From: Sphingobacteriales bacterium
Lineage (GTDB): Bacteria; Bacteroidota; Bacteroidia; Chitinophagales; JADIYW01
Reading direction: 5' to 3'
DNA: 7,043 nucleotides
Assembly: GCA_016721245.1 (NCBI GenBank)
Contig: JADKIQ010000017.1
Coordinates: 1 to 7,043, forward strand
Program-made: the position numbers and the translations under genes
In this document: positions 1 through 5,196 of the stretch, piece after piece
How positions within the stretch are numbered: position 1 is the first letter of the stretch
How the letters are laid out: each line of letters starts with the position of its first letter
The notes under the pieces: generated by a model
The model's database searches: none
The model's input: only the letters and a program-made list of their open reading frames with translations
Told to the model about the DNA's origin: nothing

Positions 1-62
1 TCAATTTTGAATACTTCATCTTCAGACAACTGCTGCTTCGCAGCAAGCTCTAAATTAATCAT
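1..62 (-). CDS. Partial unknown small protein (N-terminus only)
   Basis: Only the first 20 codons are in the window, and the gene continues past the left edge. The visible start reads MINLELAAKQQLSEDEVFKI, which is helix-prone and rich in Glu, Lys and Gln. The ATG overlaps the last 8 bases of the upstream gene (ATGATTAA). It is preceded by an AGAGG ribosome site about 8 bases away, so this looks like a real, translationally coupled gene. No function can be assigned from so few residues. Confidence 0.6.
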   Translation of the reverse strand, partial: MINLELAAKQQLSEDEVFKI

Positions 63-393
63 TGTTAATCCCTCTAATATAGTTTAAATCTCTTGTTGAA
101 GCCCTAACACGGTATCTACACACTTGCTCTACCTCTGGATTTGTACCATTATACACAACAAACACACATTGCATACTACAAAATTTTGATACAAAATCTT
201 CGTGACTGGTTGCATATCCAAAGTTGATTCGTAAAGCTCCTACTTGAACATATGGACTTTGTGGGAAAATATGTTCTATCATATGTTTATTGATATCAGC
301 AAAACTCTTAAAAGCTGTGAAAGCTTCTTCATAAGTGTCGTATAGGAACAAGGCTACGGCCTTAGCTTCAATTTTAGTGTCCACAATGTTCAT
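55..393 (-). CDS. Hypothetical phage protein, 112 aa
   Basis: I do not recognise this family. The protein is soluble-looking, with no membrane helix or signal peptide. It has mixed alpha/beta character: a hydrophobic strand near residues 12-18 (AVALFLY), an aromatic-rich helix at about 20-40, and another strand near 76-81 (VFVVYN). Start: the ATG at 393 lies inside the end of the upstream 58-aa gene (20-base overlap) and has only a weak ribosome site (TTTGG close to the ATG). The next in-frame Met is residue 38, too late to keep most of the protein. Coupled translation from the upstream gene is the likely way it is started. It overlaps the following partial gene by 8 bases. Confidence 0.7.
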   Translation of the reverse strand: MNIVDTKIEAKAVALFLYDTYEEAFTAFKSFADINKHMIEHIFPQSPYVQVGALRINFGYATSHEDFVSKFCSMQCVFVVYNGTNPEVEQVCRYRVRASTRDLNYIRGINND

Positions 394-550
394 CCAAAAT
401 GTTTAAAAATTTACTAAACTGTCTATCACTAAGGACTACAGATTGCTTCTCCCCACCACGGCCTGTAATAGTAATCTTAACAAACTCTCCTTGAGCTTCT
501 ACTGTGATTGAAGCAGAAGGCCAAATAGAACATTCAACTGTATTCTTCAT
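374..550 (-). CDS. Hypothetical small phage protein, 58 aa
   Basis: This short gene was read directly from the minus strand. It starts MKNTVECSIWPSASITVEAQ and ends DEHCGH before a TAA. It looks like a beta-strand-rich small protein: alternating hydrophobic positions around residues 14-30 (ITVEAQ, FVKITITG), then a Gly-rich turn (GRGGEK) and a C-terminal helix (DRQFSKFLNIL). The start is well supported, with AAGGAG seven bases upstream of the ATG, overlapping the stop codon of the preceding 70-aa gene. It overlaps the next gene by 20 bases in another frame. No family is recognised. Confidence 0.7.
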   Translation of the reverse strand: MKNTVECSIWPSASITVEAQGEFVKITITGRGGEKQSVVLSDRQFSKFLNILDEHCGH

Positions 551-559
551 ATAGTCTCC

Positions 560-772
560 TTAGTACCAACCAATTATCCAACGATACCCGCTCGTATGGT
601 ATTTACGATATCCTCGATCACCTAGTGTTAATAGAACTTTTCGTCTGCGTGCTGGAGTCATATCTTCAGTATCAATTAGTACTTCATATTGTTCATCTGG
701 TTTATTCTTAAAGAAAGCCCAAGTATACAGCGGATCACCTCCATGCGAACACTCTAGTTTCCAAATTTTCAT
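560..772 (-). CDS. Hypothetical phage protein, 70 aa
   Basis: This is an aromatic-rich, basic small protein that I do not recognise. Trp residues lie at both ends (W4, W18, W65, W69). The N-terminal CSHGGDPLYTW segment resembles the turn of many small phage proteins but carries no complete zinc-binding set. A basic stretch (PARRRK, residues 40-45) is followed by a Tyr/Arg-rich tail. The start is supported by GGAGG about five bases before the ATG, and the ATG overlaps the stop of the preceding endonuclease gene in an ATGA. It ends just before the ribosome site of the 58-aa gene, so these genes form one coupled series. Confidence 0.7.
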   Translation of the reverse strand: MKIWKLECSHGGDPLYTWAFFKNKPDEQYEVLIDTEDMTPARRRKVLLTLGDRGYRKYHTSGYRWIIGWY

Positions 773-1502
773 ATTTCCTCCGTATAATGTACATTCAATG
801 TTGGAAATTCAGATGTTATCATAGCTTGGCAATATTCTACTATATCTGAATATTTGTCAAGCTTTTCCTTAGTAACAAACCCATATAATTTAATTTCTGC
901 TATTATCCTAGCCTCTAGTGCAGAATTAAATGTTACATAATAGCCTAAGTCTTGTCTAACTCCATCTTTTGATATGTATGCTCTGTATTTAAATTTAGTA
1001 TTGCCTTTACCAACCCCAATTGCTCCAGTTGAATTTTTATCTGACAGATTCTTATTGAATTGATTTACACTTCTAGATATCCATCTACAATTTTCTTTAC
1101 AATAGTCCCCTGTCACATCGATTCTATCCAATTCATAACCTTCAGGACACCTACCCATATCTGTTATGAATGCTCTGAAACCAGAAGATTTATCCCATTC
1201 TTTGCATACTCTTATATTCCTATCTTGATAATTTCTAACAGATTTGTCTGTTTTTGAGATTGTAGTTCTATTACGCATTTCCCTCCAAATAGAGTATTCA
1301 CGGTAGTCTGTTGCATAAATTCCATTAATTTTTAAAGTTTCTTTAAATCGGCCAACTTCTTGTTTTTGTAAGCAGCCACAAGACTTGGCTCGGCCCTTTT
1401 TGAAGTATGAAAATTCCAACTCCTTTAAAGTACCACATTCACACAGTACGTAGACACACCTTGATCTATTTTCTTACGTACTGTACCTGTAAAACCTATC
1501 AT
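769..1502 (-). pseudogene. Frameshifted HNH/AP2 homing endonuclease, about 243 codons if repaired
   Basis: This is a phage homing-endonuclease-like gene in two frames. The 5' piece starts at the ATG at 1502 (MIGFTGTVRKKIDQG) but runs into a TAA at 1425-1427 after 25 codons. The rest is open in the -1 frame from about 1473 down to the TGA at 769. It reads VYVLCECGTLKEL, then SCGC, giving the CxCG...SCGC cysteine pattern of this family's N-terminus. An HNH-like core follows, with ELDRID and ENCRW. A C-terminal AP2-like DNA-binding segment has YRAYISKDGVRQDLGYY and an alanine-rich helix. Deleting one GT from the (GT)3 tract at 1454-1459 gives a continuous DQGVYVLCECG reading. A TTG at 1419 could start the remainder, but AAAGGAG touches it with no spacing and the first cysteines would be lost. 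It may be decayed, a sequencing error, or still partly expressed. Confidence 0.8.
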
Positions 1503-1519
1503 TGTTAATTTATTAATCT

Positions 1520-1535
1520 TCCTATAGATATAGGA
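1520..1535. repeat. 16-base inverted repeat between deaminase-like gene and endonuclease
   Basis: TCCTATA and TATAGGA are perfect 7-base arms around a central GA. The repeat lies in the 44-base gap between the deaminase-like gene and the endonuclease ATG. No T-run follows on the leftward strand, so it does not look like an intrinsic terminator. It could be a protein-binding palindrome or a small RNA hairpin near the endonuclease start. Confidence 0.4.
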
Positions 1536-1546
1536 GTAATCCGGCC

Positions 1547-1936
1547 CTAATGTTGGCATATAATTTTTATCCTTGTATTATACAATCTTTCGTAGTCTTC
1601 TATAAACGTTTGACAAATTATGCAGGGTTTAGCTGGCAAGCTATCCCCATTTTTATTTACTCTTGCAATGTACAGTTTATCAATAATTCTGTTGGATTTA
1701 ATGGCAGATAAGATAGTACGTACCTCGCTATGAAGATACTCTTTACCTTTTTGTCCACTAAGAAAATTAAATTTCTTCATTACTGGAGAGGTTTTTACGT
1801 AAGAATTCATAGCCTCGCCAAGATAATTCCCACGTTTGTCTGTAGCTACAGAGTATACACGACAGCGGCCCCCGCTGTCTCCCTCCCTTGCCTTCTTAAC
1901 ACAATATTCAAGCATTGACTCTTTGCTCAATATCAC
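1547..1936 (-). CDS. Cytidine/dCMP deaminase-like zinc enzyme, 129 aa
   Basis: This protein carries the two zinc-site motifs of the cytidine deaminase superfamily in the right order: H69-S-E71 (HSEV) and P104-C105-x-x-C108 (PCIIC). H69, C105 and C108 would hold zinc and E71 would be the proton shuttle. Known members deaminate free cytidine, dCMP or cytosine in nucleic acids; the substrate cannot be read from the sequence. The 33-residue gap between the motifs fits the family, and the total length is on the short side. The N-terminal part (SGGRCRVYSVATDKRGNYLG) resembles the first beta hairpin of the fold. The GTG at 1936 has GGGAG just upstream and overlaps the previous stop as GTGA; an ATG at codon 8 (1915) with a weaker site is the alternative. 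Role in nucleotide supply or base editing is inference. Confidence 0.75.
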   Translation of the reverse strand: MILSKESMLEYCVKKAREGDSGGRCRVYSVATDKRGNYLGEAMNSYVKTSPVMKKFNFLSGQKGKEYLHSEVRTILSAIKSNRIIDKLYIARVNKNGDSLPAKPCIICQTFIEDYERLYNTRIKIICQH

Positions 1937-2211
1937 ATCTCCCGAATCTGAGCCATAGAAATACTACCATTAGGCATTTGTTTCTGAATTGTACACATTA
2001 GCTTATACATTGATTTGCTAATCTTTTGCATTTCTACAACACGAGCCATATCATCTTTCAATTGATGATATTTACGCCAAGGATATTTACTATCCCCATT
2101 TGCTTTAGCGGCATTTAGCCAATATTCGGTATGTTCCTCAAGAGAGGAAATAAAACCAGATGTAAGCTTAATATCACTCTGCAATTTACTAATAGTAGCT
2201 TGGATGTCCAT
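1933..2211 (-). CDS. Hypothetical helical phage protein, 92 aa
   Basis: This is an unrecognised soluble protein predicted to be almost entirely helical. Residues 5-28 (ATISKLQSDIKLTSGFISSLEEH) have heptad-like hydrophobic spacing. A Trp/Tyr-containing middle (YWLNAAKANGDSKYPWRKYHQL) links to a second long helix (about 50-78) rich in Met and Lys. The ATG at 2211 follows AGGAGA with good spacing and shares one base with the upstream stop (TAATG). Its own stop overlaps the deaminase-like start as GTGA. It may work with its neighbours, but nothing in the sequence says how. Confidence 0.75.
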   Translation of the reverse strand: MDIQATISKLQSDIKLTSGFISSLEEHTEYWLNAAKANGDSKYPWRKYHQLKDDMARVVEMQKISKSMYKLMCTIQKQMPNGSISMAQIREM

Positions 2212-2591
2212 TATTTATTCTCCTGTTTAATTTGTTTCAATTGTTTAGTAAGATACTCGTTAGCTAGCTCCACAGCTTTATTAGCTGTGTCAGATTTAAT
2301 TACTGTTTCTGCTGCTCCAAACCCAGCCATTTGAAAGATAGTTTCTTTGCTTGGGATAAACATTTGTAATGTCCATGTTAGCAAAAAGATTGGAATAAGC
2401 CATTTACTAAGTTTGATACAAGAGGCCTTAACCTTAAGTTCCTTCTCTTCACCATATAGATTACCAGAAATCATCATAATAGCTCCAATGAGAATAAAAC
2501 AAACAACTCCATTGAAGAATGTCATTCCAATTAATGTTTCACGAATGTTACCAGCAATACCTGCAAAATACGGAATCCACATCCAGCTCAT
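2211..2591 (-). CDS. Two-helix phage membrane protein, 126 aa
   Basis: Two strong hydrophobic segments are visible, at about residues 20-42 (IGMTFFNGVVCFILIGAIM) and 64-81 (WLIPIFLLTWTLQMFIP). They are separated by a charged loop (GEEKELKVKASCIKLSK). A soluble C-terminal tail of about 45 residues follows, ending in a Lys/Gln-rich helix. There is no cleavable signal peptide. The IPSKETIFQMAGFGAAE stretch after the second helix matches my memory of a group of uncharacterised phage inner-membrane proteins, but I cannot name it. The start at 2591 is supported by GGAG about 10 bases upstream and an ATGA overlap with the previous gene. A role in superinfection exclusion, lysis timing or takeover is possible but unproven. 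Confidence 0.75.
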   Translation of the reverse strand: MSWMWIPYFAGIAGNIRETLIGMTFFNGVVCFILIGAIMMISGNLYGEEKELKVKASCIKLSKWLIPIFLLTWTLQMFIPSKETIFQMAGFGAAETVIKSDTANKAVELANEYLTKQLKQIKQENK

Positions 2592-2818
2592 TTTCGTTTC
2601 ACTCCTTGGTAATTAAAATTAGATGCTACACTATGTTTGGCATAGAAGTCAAGAGCAATATCCTGTCCCTGACTACGTGCTTTCTCTAGGGCCATATTCA
2701 TAATCATCAGATCAGACTGGTTCATTAGGAACGCTCGTGATTTCATGTTAGCTGCGATACTAATGAACTTATCTTCTTCTGTCAAGAAATTAATCAACAT
2801 CAGTTTGAGTTGTGTCAT
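2588..2818 (-). CDS. Hypothetical phage protein, 76 aa
   Basis: I chose the ATG at 2818 (MTQLKLMLINFLTEEDKF) because GGGAGG sits about seven bases upstream. A longer in-frame opening to 2878 has no such site and would be buried in the previous gene. The protein is helical and Met-rich, ends in a basic tail (YQGVKRK), and shows no membrane helix or known motif. Its first 29 bases overlap the end of the 55-aa coiled-coil gene in another frame, and its stop overlaps the membrane-protein start as ATGA. Function unknown. Confidence 0.65.
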   Translation of the reverse strand: MTQLKLMLINFLTEEDKFISIAANMKSRAFLMNQSDLMIMNMALEKARSQGQDIALDFYAKHSVASNFNYQGVKRK

Positions 2819-2957
2819 GCGTAGCCTCCCTCTTTGTAACAAATGGATTTGGAGAATTACAATAACCGTGTTCCTCAATCCAACGTAGCCTACTTTCTAA
2901 ATCTTCAATACGCTTTAGCATAATTTCTACTAATGTTGCCAAACAAGTATTTCCCAT
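2790..2957 (-). CDS. Small coiled-coil phage protein, 55 aa
   Basis: The start at 2957 (MGNTCLATLVEIMLKRIEDL) is preceded by TAAGGAG with good spacing. An upstream in-frame ATG at 2990 would overlap the 31-aa gene and lacks that support. Residues 8-31 form a short amphipathic coiled coil with regular Leu/Ile spacing (LVEIMLKRIEDLESRLRWIEE). The tail is polar and Thr/Asp-rich. Short proteins with a single leucine-rich helix of this kind are common in phages and often of unknown role; dimerisation is likely. The gene overlaps its downstream neighbour by 29 bases. Confidence 0.65.
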   Translation of the reverse strand: MGNTCLATLVEIMLKRIEDLESRLRWIEEHGYCNSPNPFVTKREATHDTTQTDVD

Positions 2958-2967
2958 TTGTTTCTCC

Positions 2968-3063
2968 TTAGCTCCAATGACGTATAACACCAGCTATAAT
3001 AAAGCAGCACGTAATTAATTCTATAGCTCTAATTGTAATGCTGATTAGTTTTAGCTTACTCAT
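2968..3063 (-). CDS. 31-aa single-helix membrane peptide
   Basis: This tiny reading frame starts MSKLKLISITIRAIELITCC and ends AGVIRHWS. After a short basic N-terminus (K3, K5) nearly all of it is one hydrophobic helix, ending with R-H-W. The ATG shares one base with the stop of the upstream 55-aa membrane protein (TAATG), so it can be translated by re-initiation; its own ribosome site is weak (AGGT about 11 bases away). Its stop codon is part of the TAAGGAG that serves the next gene, which fixes it neatly into the gene series. No family is recognised. It may be a partner of the preceding membrane protein. Confidence 0.5.
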   Translation of the reverse strand: MSKLKLISITIRAIELITCCFIIAGVIRHWS

Positions 3064-3230
3064 TAAGGCATTACCTGCCATACAAACTTAATAACTCCCG
3101 CAATAACTAGCAACACTCCAAGCCACAAAGTAGCTACTTCAATTACTATTGTAGTTCCAGAGGTGTTATTATCAGTGAGCCATATAAACCATAATGCTAC
3201 TATAATTAATACCAATCCAATAGCTGTCAT
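3063..3230 (-). CDS. 55-aa two-helix membrane protein
   Basis: This starts MTAIGLVLIIVALWFIWLTD and ends FVWQVMP. There are two hydrophobic helices, at about residues 3-19 and 33-52, joined by a short polar Thr/Asn-rich loop (DNNTSGTT), so a membrane hairpin is expected. The start is well supported by GGGAGG eight bases before the ATG and an ATGA overlap with the upstream gene stop. It is directly followed by a second hydrophobic mini-gene. Size and topology are compatible with a small holin-like or exclusion protein, but no endolysin gene is nearby, so that is only a possibility. Confidence 0.65.
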   Translation of the reverse strand: MTAIGLVLIIVALWFIWLTDNNTSGTTIVIEVATLWLGVLLVIAGVIKFVWQVMP

Positions 3231-3505
3231 ACAATATACCTCCCATTTACTGTGACATCAAGGTTAAAGTGTTTCTTACCAGATTTAATTACACTAATAA
3301 ACTTCTTCATCTTCATTAAGGCTGTATCAATCTCATCTTCAATATTACTATCAAAGTCTGTTATAAGTTTATCATTGTGTACCCAAGAATTACAGAAGAT
3401 GCTTGCTTCATATCCATCAAAGAATTCTTTAAATGCTTTACCTAAGCTGAAATGATCATCAACGTGAGTTGTAATCTTTCCATCAAAATTTGTCCATATT
3501 CCCAT
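3227..3505 (-). CDS. Hypothetical phage protein, 92 aa
   Basis: This is an unrecognised soluble acidic protein. The first third is aromatic (WTNFDGKITTHVDDHFSLGK, then FKEFFDGYEASIF), the middle is acidic (DFDSNIEDEID), and a basic helix (MKMKKFISVIKSGKK) leads into a beta-like end (LDVTVNGRYIV). The ATG at 3505 is preceded by GGAGAG about six bases away, within the stop region of the upstream gene, only two bases from it. Its stop overlaps the next start as ATGA. The N-terminal GIWTNFDGKIT resembles the opening of immunity-like or regulatory small proteins only vaguely, so I assign no function. Confidence 0.7.
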   Translation of the reverse strand: MGIWTNFDGKITTHVDDHFSLGKAFKEFFDGYEASIFCNSWVHNDKLITDFDSNIEDEIDTALMKMKKFISVIKSGKKHFNLDVTVNGRYIV

Positions 3506-3507
3506 TG

Positions 3508-3912
3508 TTACTCTCCAAACATATCAGGCTGAACATCGGATTTATTGAATTCACCAGTCTTAATTTTATTTTGTAGACAGAATAGGTACTTTACAATATC
3601 TCCCCATTTCTCTGCCATAAGTTTAATAAGCTCTTTATCCTTTTCTTCTTGGGTTTCTTTGTAAAAGAGCCATCTCCCTTGGATACTTTGTGATGTTATA
3701 TACCCCTTTACACCCGTACCATCTGCATCCATTCCATTATATTTAATTATCTCATGTAATGCTTTTTGTGTGTTAATCTTTAATTGAATAATACATCGAA
3801 TTAGATAATCTTGCTTATGTGCAACTTCATAAAGCAATTTCCAATCAATCCCATCCAATGTTGTATTAGATGTTGCATTGGCTGGACTAAAGAAATCAAA
3901 GTATTCTGACAT
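3508..3912 (-). CDS. Hypothetical phage protein, 134 aa
   Basis: I start this at the ATG at 3912 (MSEYFDFFSPANATSN), which shares a base with the upstream stop (TAATG) and has GGGAGA six bases before it. An ATG four codons earlier lies inside that ribosome site and is less likely. The protein is mostly helical, with a central Gly-rich turn (NGMDADGTGVKGYI) and a long charged helix (YKETQEEKDKELIKLMAEKW). No membrane segment or catalytic motif is visible. Family and function unknown; it sits directly downstream of the receiver-like protein and is probably co-translated with it. Confidence 0.7.
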   Translation of the reverse strand: MSEYFDFFSPANATSNTTLDGIDWKLLYEVAHKQDYLIRCIIQLKINTQKALHEIIKYNGMDADGTGVKGYITSQSIQGRWLFYKETQEEKDKELIKLMAEKWGDIVKYLFCLQNKIKTGEFNKSDVQPDMFGE

Positions 3913-4271
3913 TATTTCTCCCATTCTTTATTGTAAAAATCTACAAAGTTATTATAGTAGGCTTCCATGTTTTCTTTCCCTACAGGGTTCATTGAGTGGA
4001 AGTAACATTTAGGAGCTGCTGAGCCATAATATTGAATTGCATTCAACATCCCTTTGAGATTGCTGTAACCTGTTAATTCAATTTTTCCAATAAATTCTTG
4101 GATATCGTGGTCAAAAGAAACAATATATTCCTCTCCTGTTCTCATAAGTTGCCAGAATTGATCTGTAAATTCAGATGAATTTCTTACAACAAACCATTCA
4201 ACATTTTCTGGATACTTAATCCAAGTAACGTCTTTAGGATAACGTTCATCGTCTAAGAAAATCCCTCTCAT
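3912..4271 (-). CDS. Cyclic-phosphate-processing receiver-like (cREC) protein, 119 aa
   Basis: The sequence fits the stand-alone 'cyclic-phosphate processing receiver' family, a receiver fold without its usual output domain. Visible marks are an N-terminal strand with the acidic pair IFLDDERYP (D7, D8, R10), a central SFDHDI (D54, H55, D56), a TGY turn (T67-G68) and a late FHSMNPVG (H92, N95, P96). Members are predicted to act on cyclic nucleotide phosphates or RNA ends, from genomic association with RNA repair; direct biochemistry is limited, so the activity here is inferred. The length matches the family. The ATG at 4271 has GGAGA well placed and shares a base with the preceding stop (TAATG). 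No ligase or kinase of an RNA-repair pathway is next to it, but a macro-domain gene lies 2 kb away. Confidence 0.75.
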   Translation of the reverse strand: MRGIFLDDERYPKDVTWIKYPENVEWFVVRNSSEFTDQFWQLMRTGEEYIVSFDHDIQEFIGKIELTGYSNLKGMLNAIQYYGSAAPKCYFHSMNPVGKENMEAYYNNFVDFYNKEWEK

Positions 4272-4468
4272 TAAAATTTCTCCAATTTATAAATCGTGTT
4301 AGTTGTTTCAAACTCCCCTGTAGCACGATCATAGCGTAACACTGTTGTCGTCTTAGCTAAAGTTGTATTGCTACAATTTGGATGGTCTACAGGGAAGATG
4401 AAAGCTGCATATCCAATTTCAATGAAGCTCTCTTCCGGGTATTTATAGTGTACAACAAGTTTGCTCAT
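4271..4468 (-). CDS. Hypothetical phage protein, 65 aa
   Basis: This is an unrecognised small beta-rich protein. It opens with MSKLVVHYKYPEESFIEIGY, followed by a hydrophobic stretch (AAFIFPV), one Cys and a Thr-rich strand pattern (TTLAKTTTVLRYDRATGEF). It has no membrane helix and no recognised motif. The ATG at 4468 overlaps the previous stop as ATGA, and AAGGACGG lies upstream as the ribosome site. Its stop shares a base with the start of the receiver-like gene, so the two should be translated together. Confidence 0.7.
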   Translation of the reverse strand: MSKLVVHYKYPEESFIEIGYAAFIFPVDHPNCSNTTLAKTTTVLRYDRATGEFETTNTIYKLEKF

Positions 4469-4710
4469 TTAATTAACCGTCCTTTCATGAAGGGCTTTAC
4501 TGTGTAGACATAGAACCAATTTTGTACAGTCGGTCTGTAGTATAGCTCCATATCCAAGCATGTTTCGTTTGCTAGTTTCTTGGCCTTGGCTTCAGCCTCT
4601 CGAAAATCATTAAAGCTAAAGTAAATATCTAGAGCGCCCTTTCTTTGGAACTCAGCATCAGAAACATGCCAATTTGGGCCTGCTACGACACGATATCTAA
4701 AATGTTTCAT
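4465..4710 (-). CDS. Hypothetical phage protein, 81 aa
   Basis: This basic, aromatic-rich protein has no recognised family. An N-terminal strand (HFRYRVVAG) is followed by FSFNDFREAEAKAKKLANE, a helix, and then a second strand (LDMELYYRP) and a basic end (KPFMKGRLIK). The strand-helix-strand order and the 'F-x-x-F-x-x-A-x-x-x-A' helix resemble small single-domain phage proteins that read as compact alpha/beta folds. The ATG at 4710 has a strong GGAGGG site and is the first gene after a 137-base gap, so it may begin its own transcription unit (candidate promoter at 4732-4759). Confidence 0.7.
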   Translation of the reverse strand: MKHFRYRVVAGPNWHVSDAEFQRKGALDIYFSFNDFREAEAKAKKLANETCLDMELYYRPTVQNWFYVYTVKPFMKGRLIK

Positions 4711-4731
4711 TAGTACCCTCCTATTATTTAG

Positions 4732-4759
4732 TTATTAACCCTATTTCCTGCCGTTTCAA
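4732..4759 (-). promoter_or_regulatory. Candidate leftward promoter before the 81-aa gene
   Basis: On the minus strand, TTGAAA (plus positions 4754-4759) and TAATAA (4732-4737) are 16 bases apart. The -35 matches consensus in 5 of 6 positions, the -10 in only 3 of 6. Transcription would start about 10-15 bases before the GGAGGG site of the first gene after the gap. AT-richness makes chance matches easy, so this is weak. Confidence 0.3.
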
Positions 4760-4787
4760 GAGACCAACAAAATCTTCTGTTATCACA

Positions 4788-4813
4788 TAGGGGCATATAG
4801 CCACAATGCCCTA
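4788..4813. repeat. Hairpin in the 137-base gap of the leftward cassette
   Basis: TAGGGGCAT and ATGCCCTA form eight base pairs with one bulged G around a 9-base loop. The gap 4711-4847 has no convincing reading frame on either strand. No T-run follows the hairpin in the leftward direction, so it is not a standard terminator; an RNA-processing or protein-binding role is possible. Confidence 0.4.
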
Positions 4814-4847
4814 GAAATTGATTGTAGAGCGTTTATGTGGGTTTGTG

Positions 4848-5045
4848 TTACGGACACATCTTCAGGAAATCTTCTTTATAAAGACTACTAACCTTTTCCA
4901 TAAATTCCTCATTCCCAAATTGGTGAGTAAAAACTGGATGCCCAAGACGTTTTTCAACATCCTCATGAAAATCTGAGAAGCTTACTGCAAGAACCCCTGT
5001 AAAACCTGTGATAACGATTGATTGCTCTTTTGTAAATTTAGTCAT
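4848..5045 (-). CDS. Small phage protein of the 'TGFTG...SDFHEDVEKRLGHPVFTH' type, 65 aa
   Basis: I chose the ATG at 5045 (MTKFTKEQSIVITGFTGVLA), which has AAAGGG well placed upstream. An 18-codon upstream extension to 5099 lacks a ribosome site. The protein has the arrangement I recall from a small uncharacterised phage family (possibly the one now called DUF7736): TKEQ, a hydrophobic ITGFTG turn, SDFHEDVEKRLGHPVFTH and a Lys/Asp-rich end (YKEDFL). Its function is not known. It is the first gene of the leftward cassette after the divergent region and is followed by a 137-base gap, so it may be expressed separately. Confidence 0.75.
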   Translation of the reverse strand: MTKFTKEQSIVITGFTGVLAVSFSDFHEDVEKRLGHPVFTHQFGNEEFMEKVSSLYKEDFLKMCP

Positions 5046-5084
5046 TTTGTTTCCCTTTCGTTGTGACGTTGTTGATGAGAAGCA

Positions 5085-5113
5085 GCTTAAGTCATCCACT
5101 ACCCCTGTGTCAA
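5085..5113 (-). promoter_or_regulatory. Possible leftward promoter ahead of the 65-aa gene
   Basis: A perfect TTGACA lies on the minus strand (plus 5108-5113), 63 bases upstream of the 65-aa gene. At 17-base spacing the -10 would be TTAAGC (5085-5090), a poor match. The leftward genes need a promoter somewhere here, so this is the best candidate I see, but it may need an activator or be wrong. Confidence 0.3.
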
Positions 5114-5161
5114 CCAGTATTTCAAAAATAGTTTGTAAATGTAGGGATAGCTACATAGCTG

Positions 5162-5190
5162 TTGACAAGTAGGTAAAATCAGCGTATAGT
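5162..5190 (+). promoter_or_regulatory. Consensus sigma70-type promoter for the candidate RNA
   Basis: TTGACA (5162-5167) and TATAGT (5185-5190) are separated by exactly 17 bases: a full match at -35 and 5 of 6 at -10. Transcription should begin at about 5196-5198, which is where a perfect 9-bp stem begins. No gene start lies within 330 bases downstream, so the first product is an untranslated RNA or a long leader. Confidence 0.75.
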
Positions 5191-5196
5191 GTGAAT

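Noticed and set aside
1454..1476. Programmed -1 frameshifting in the split endonuclease
   Set aside because: No slippery heptamer suits the required shift (the Lys codons would slip onto a poor match), while a two-base GT slip explains the frames simply.
1060..2616. Plus-strand open frames opposite the leftward genes
   Set aside because: They lack ribosome sites, have biased shadow-like composition and lie entirely within well-supported minus-strand genes.
2819..2878. A 20-codon N-terminal extension of the 76-aa gene
   Set aside because: It lies fully inside the upstream coding region and lacks a ribosome site; GGGAGG precedes the ATG at 2818.
5046..5099. An 18-codon N-terminal extension of the 65-aa gene
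   Set aside because: It has no ribosome site, whereas the internal ATG at 5045 has AAAGGG well placed and gives the usual family start.
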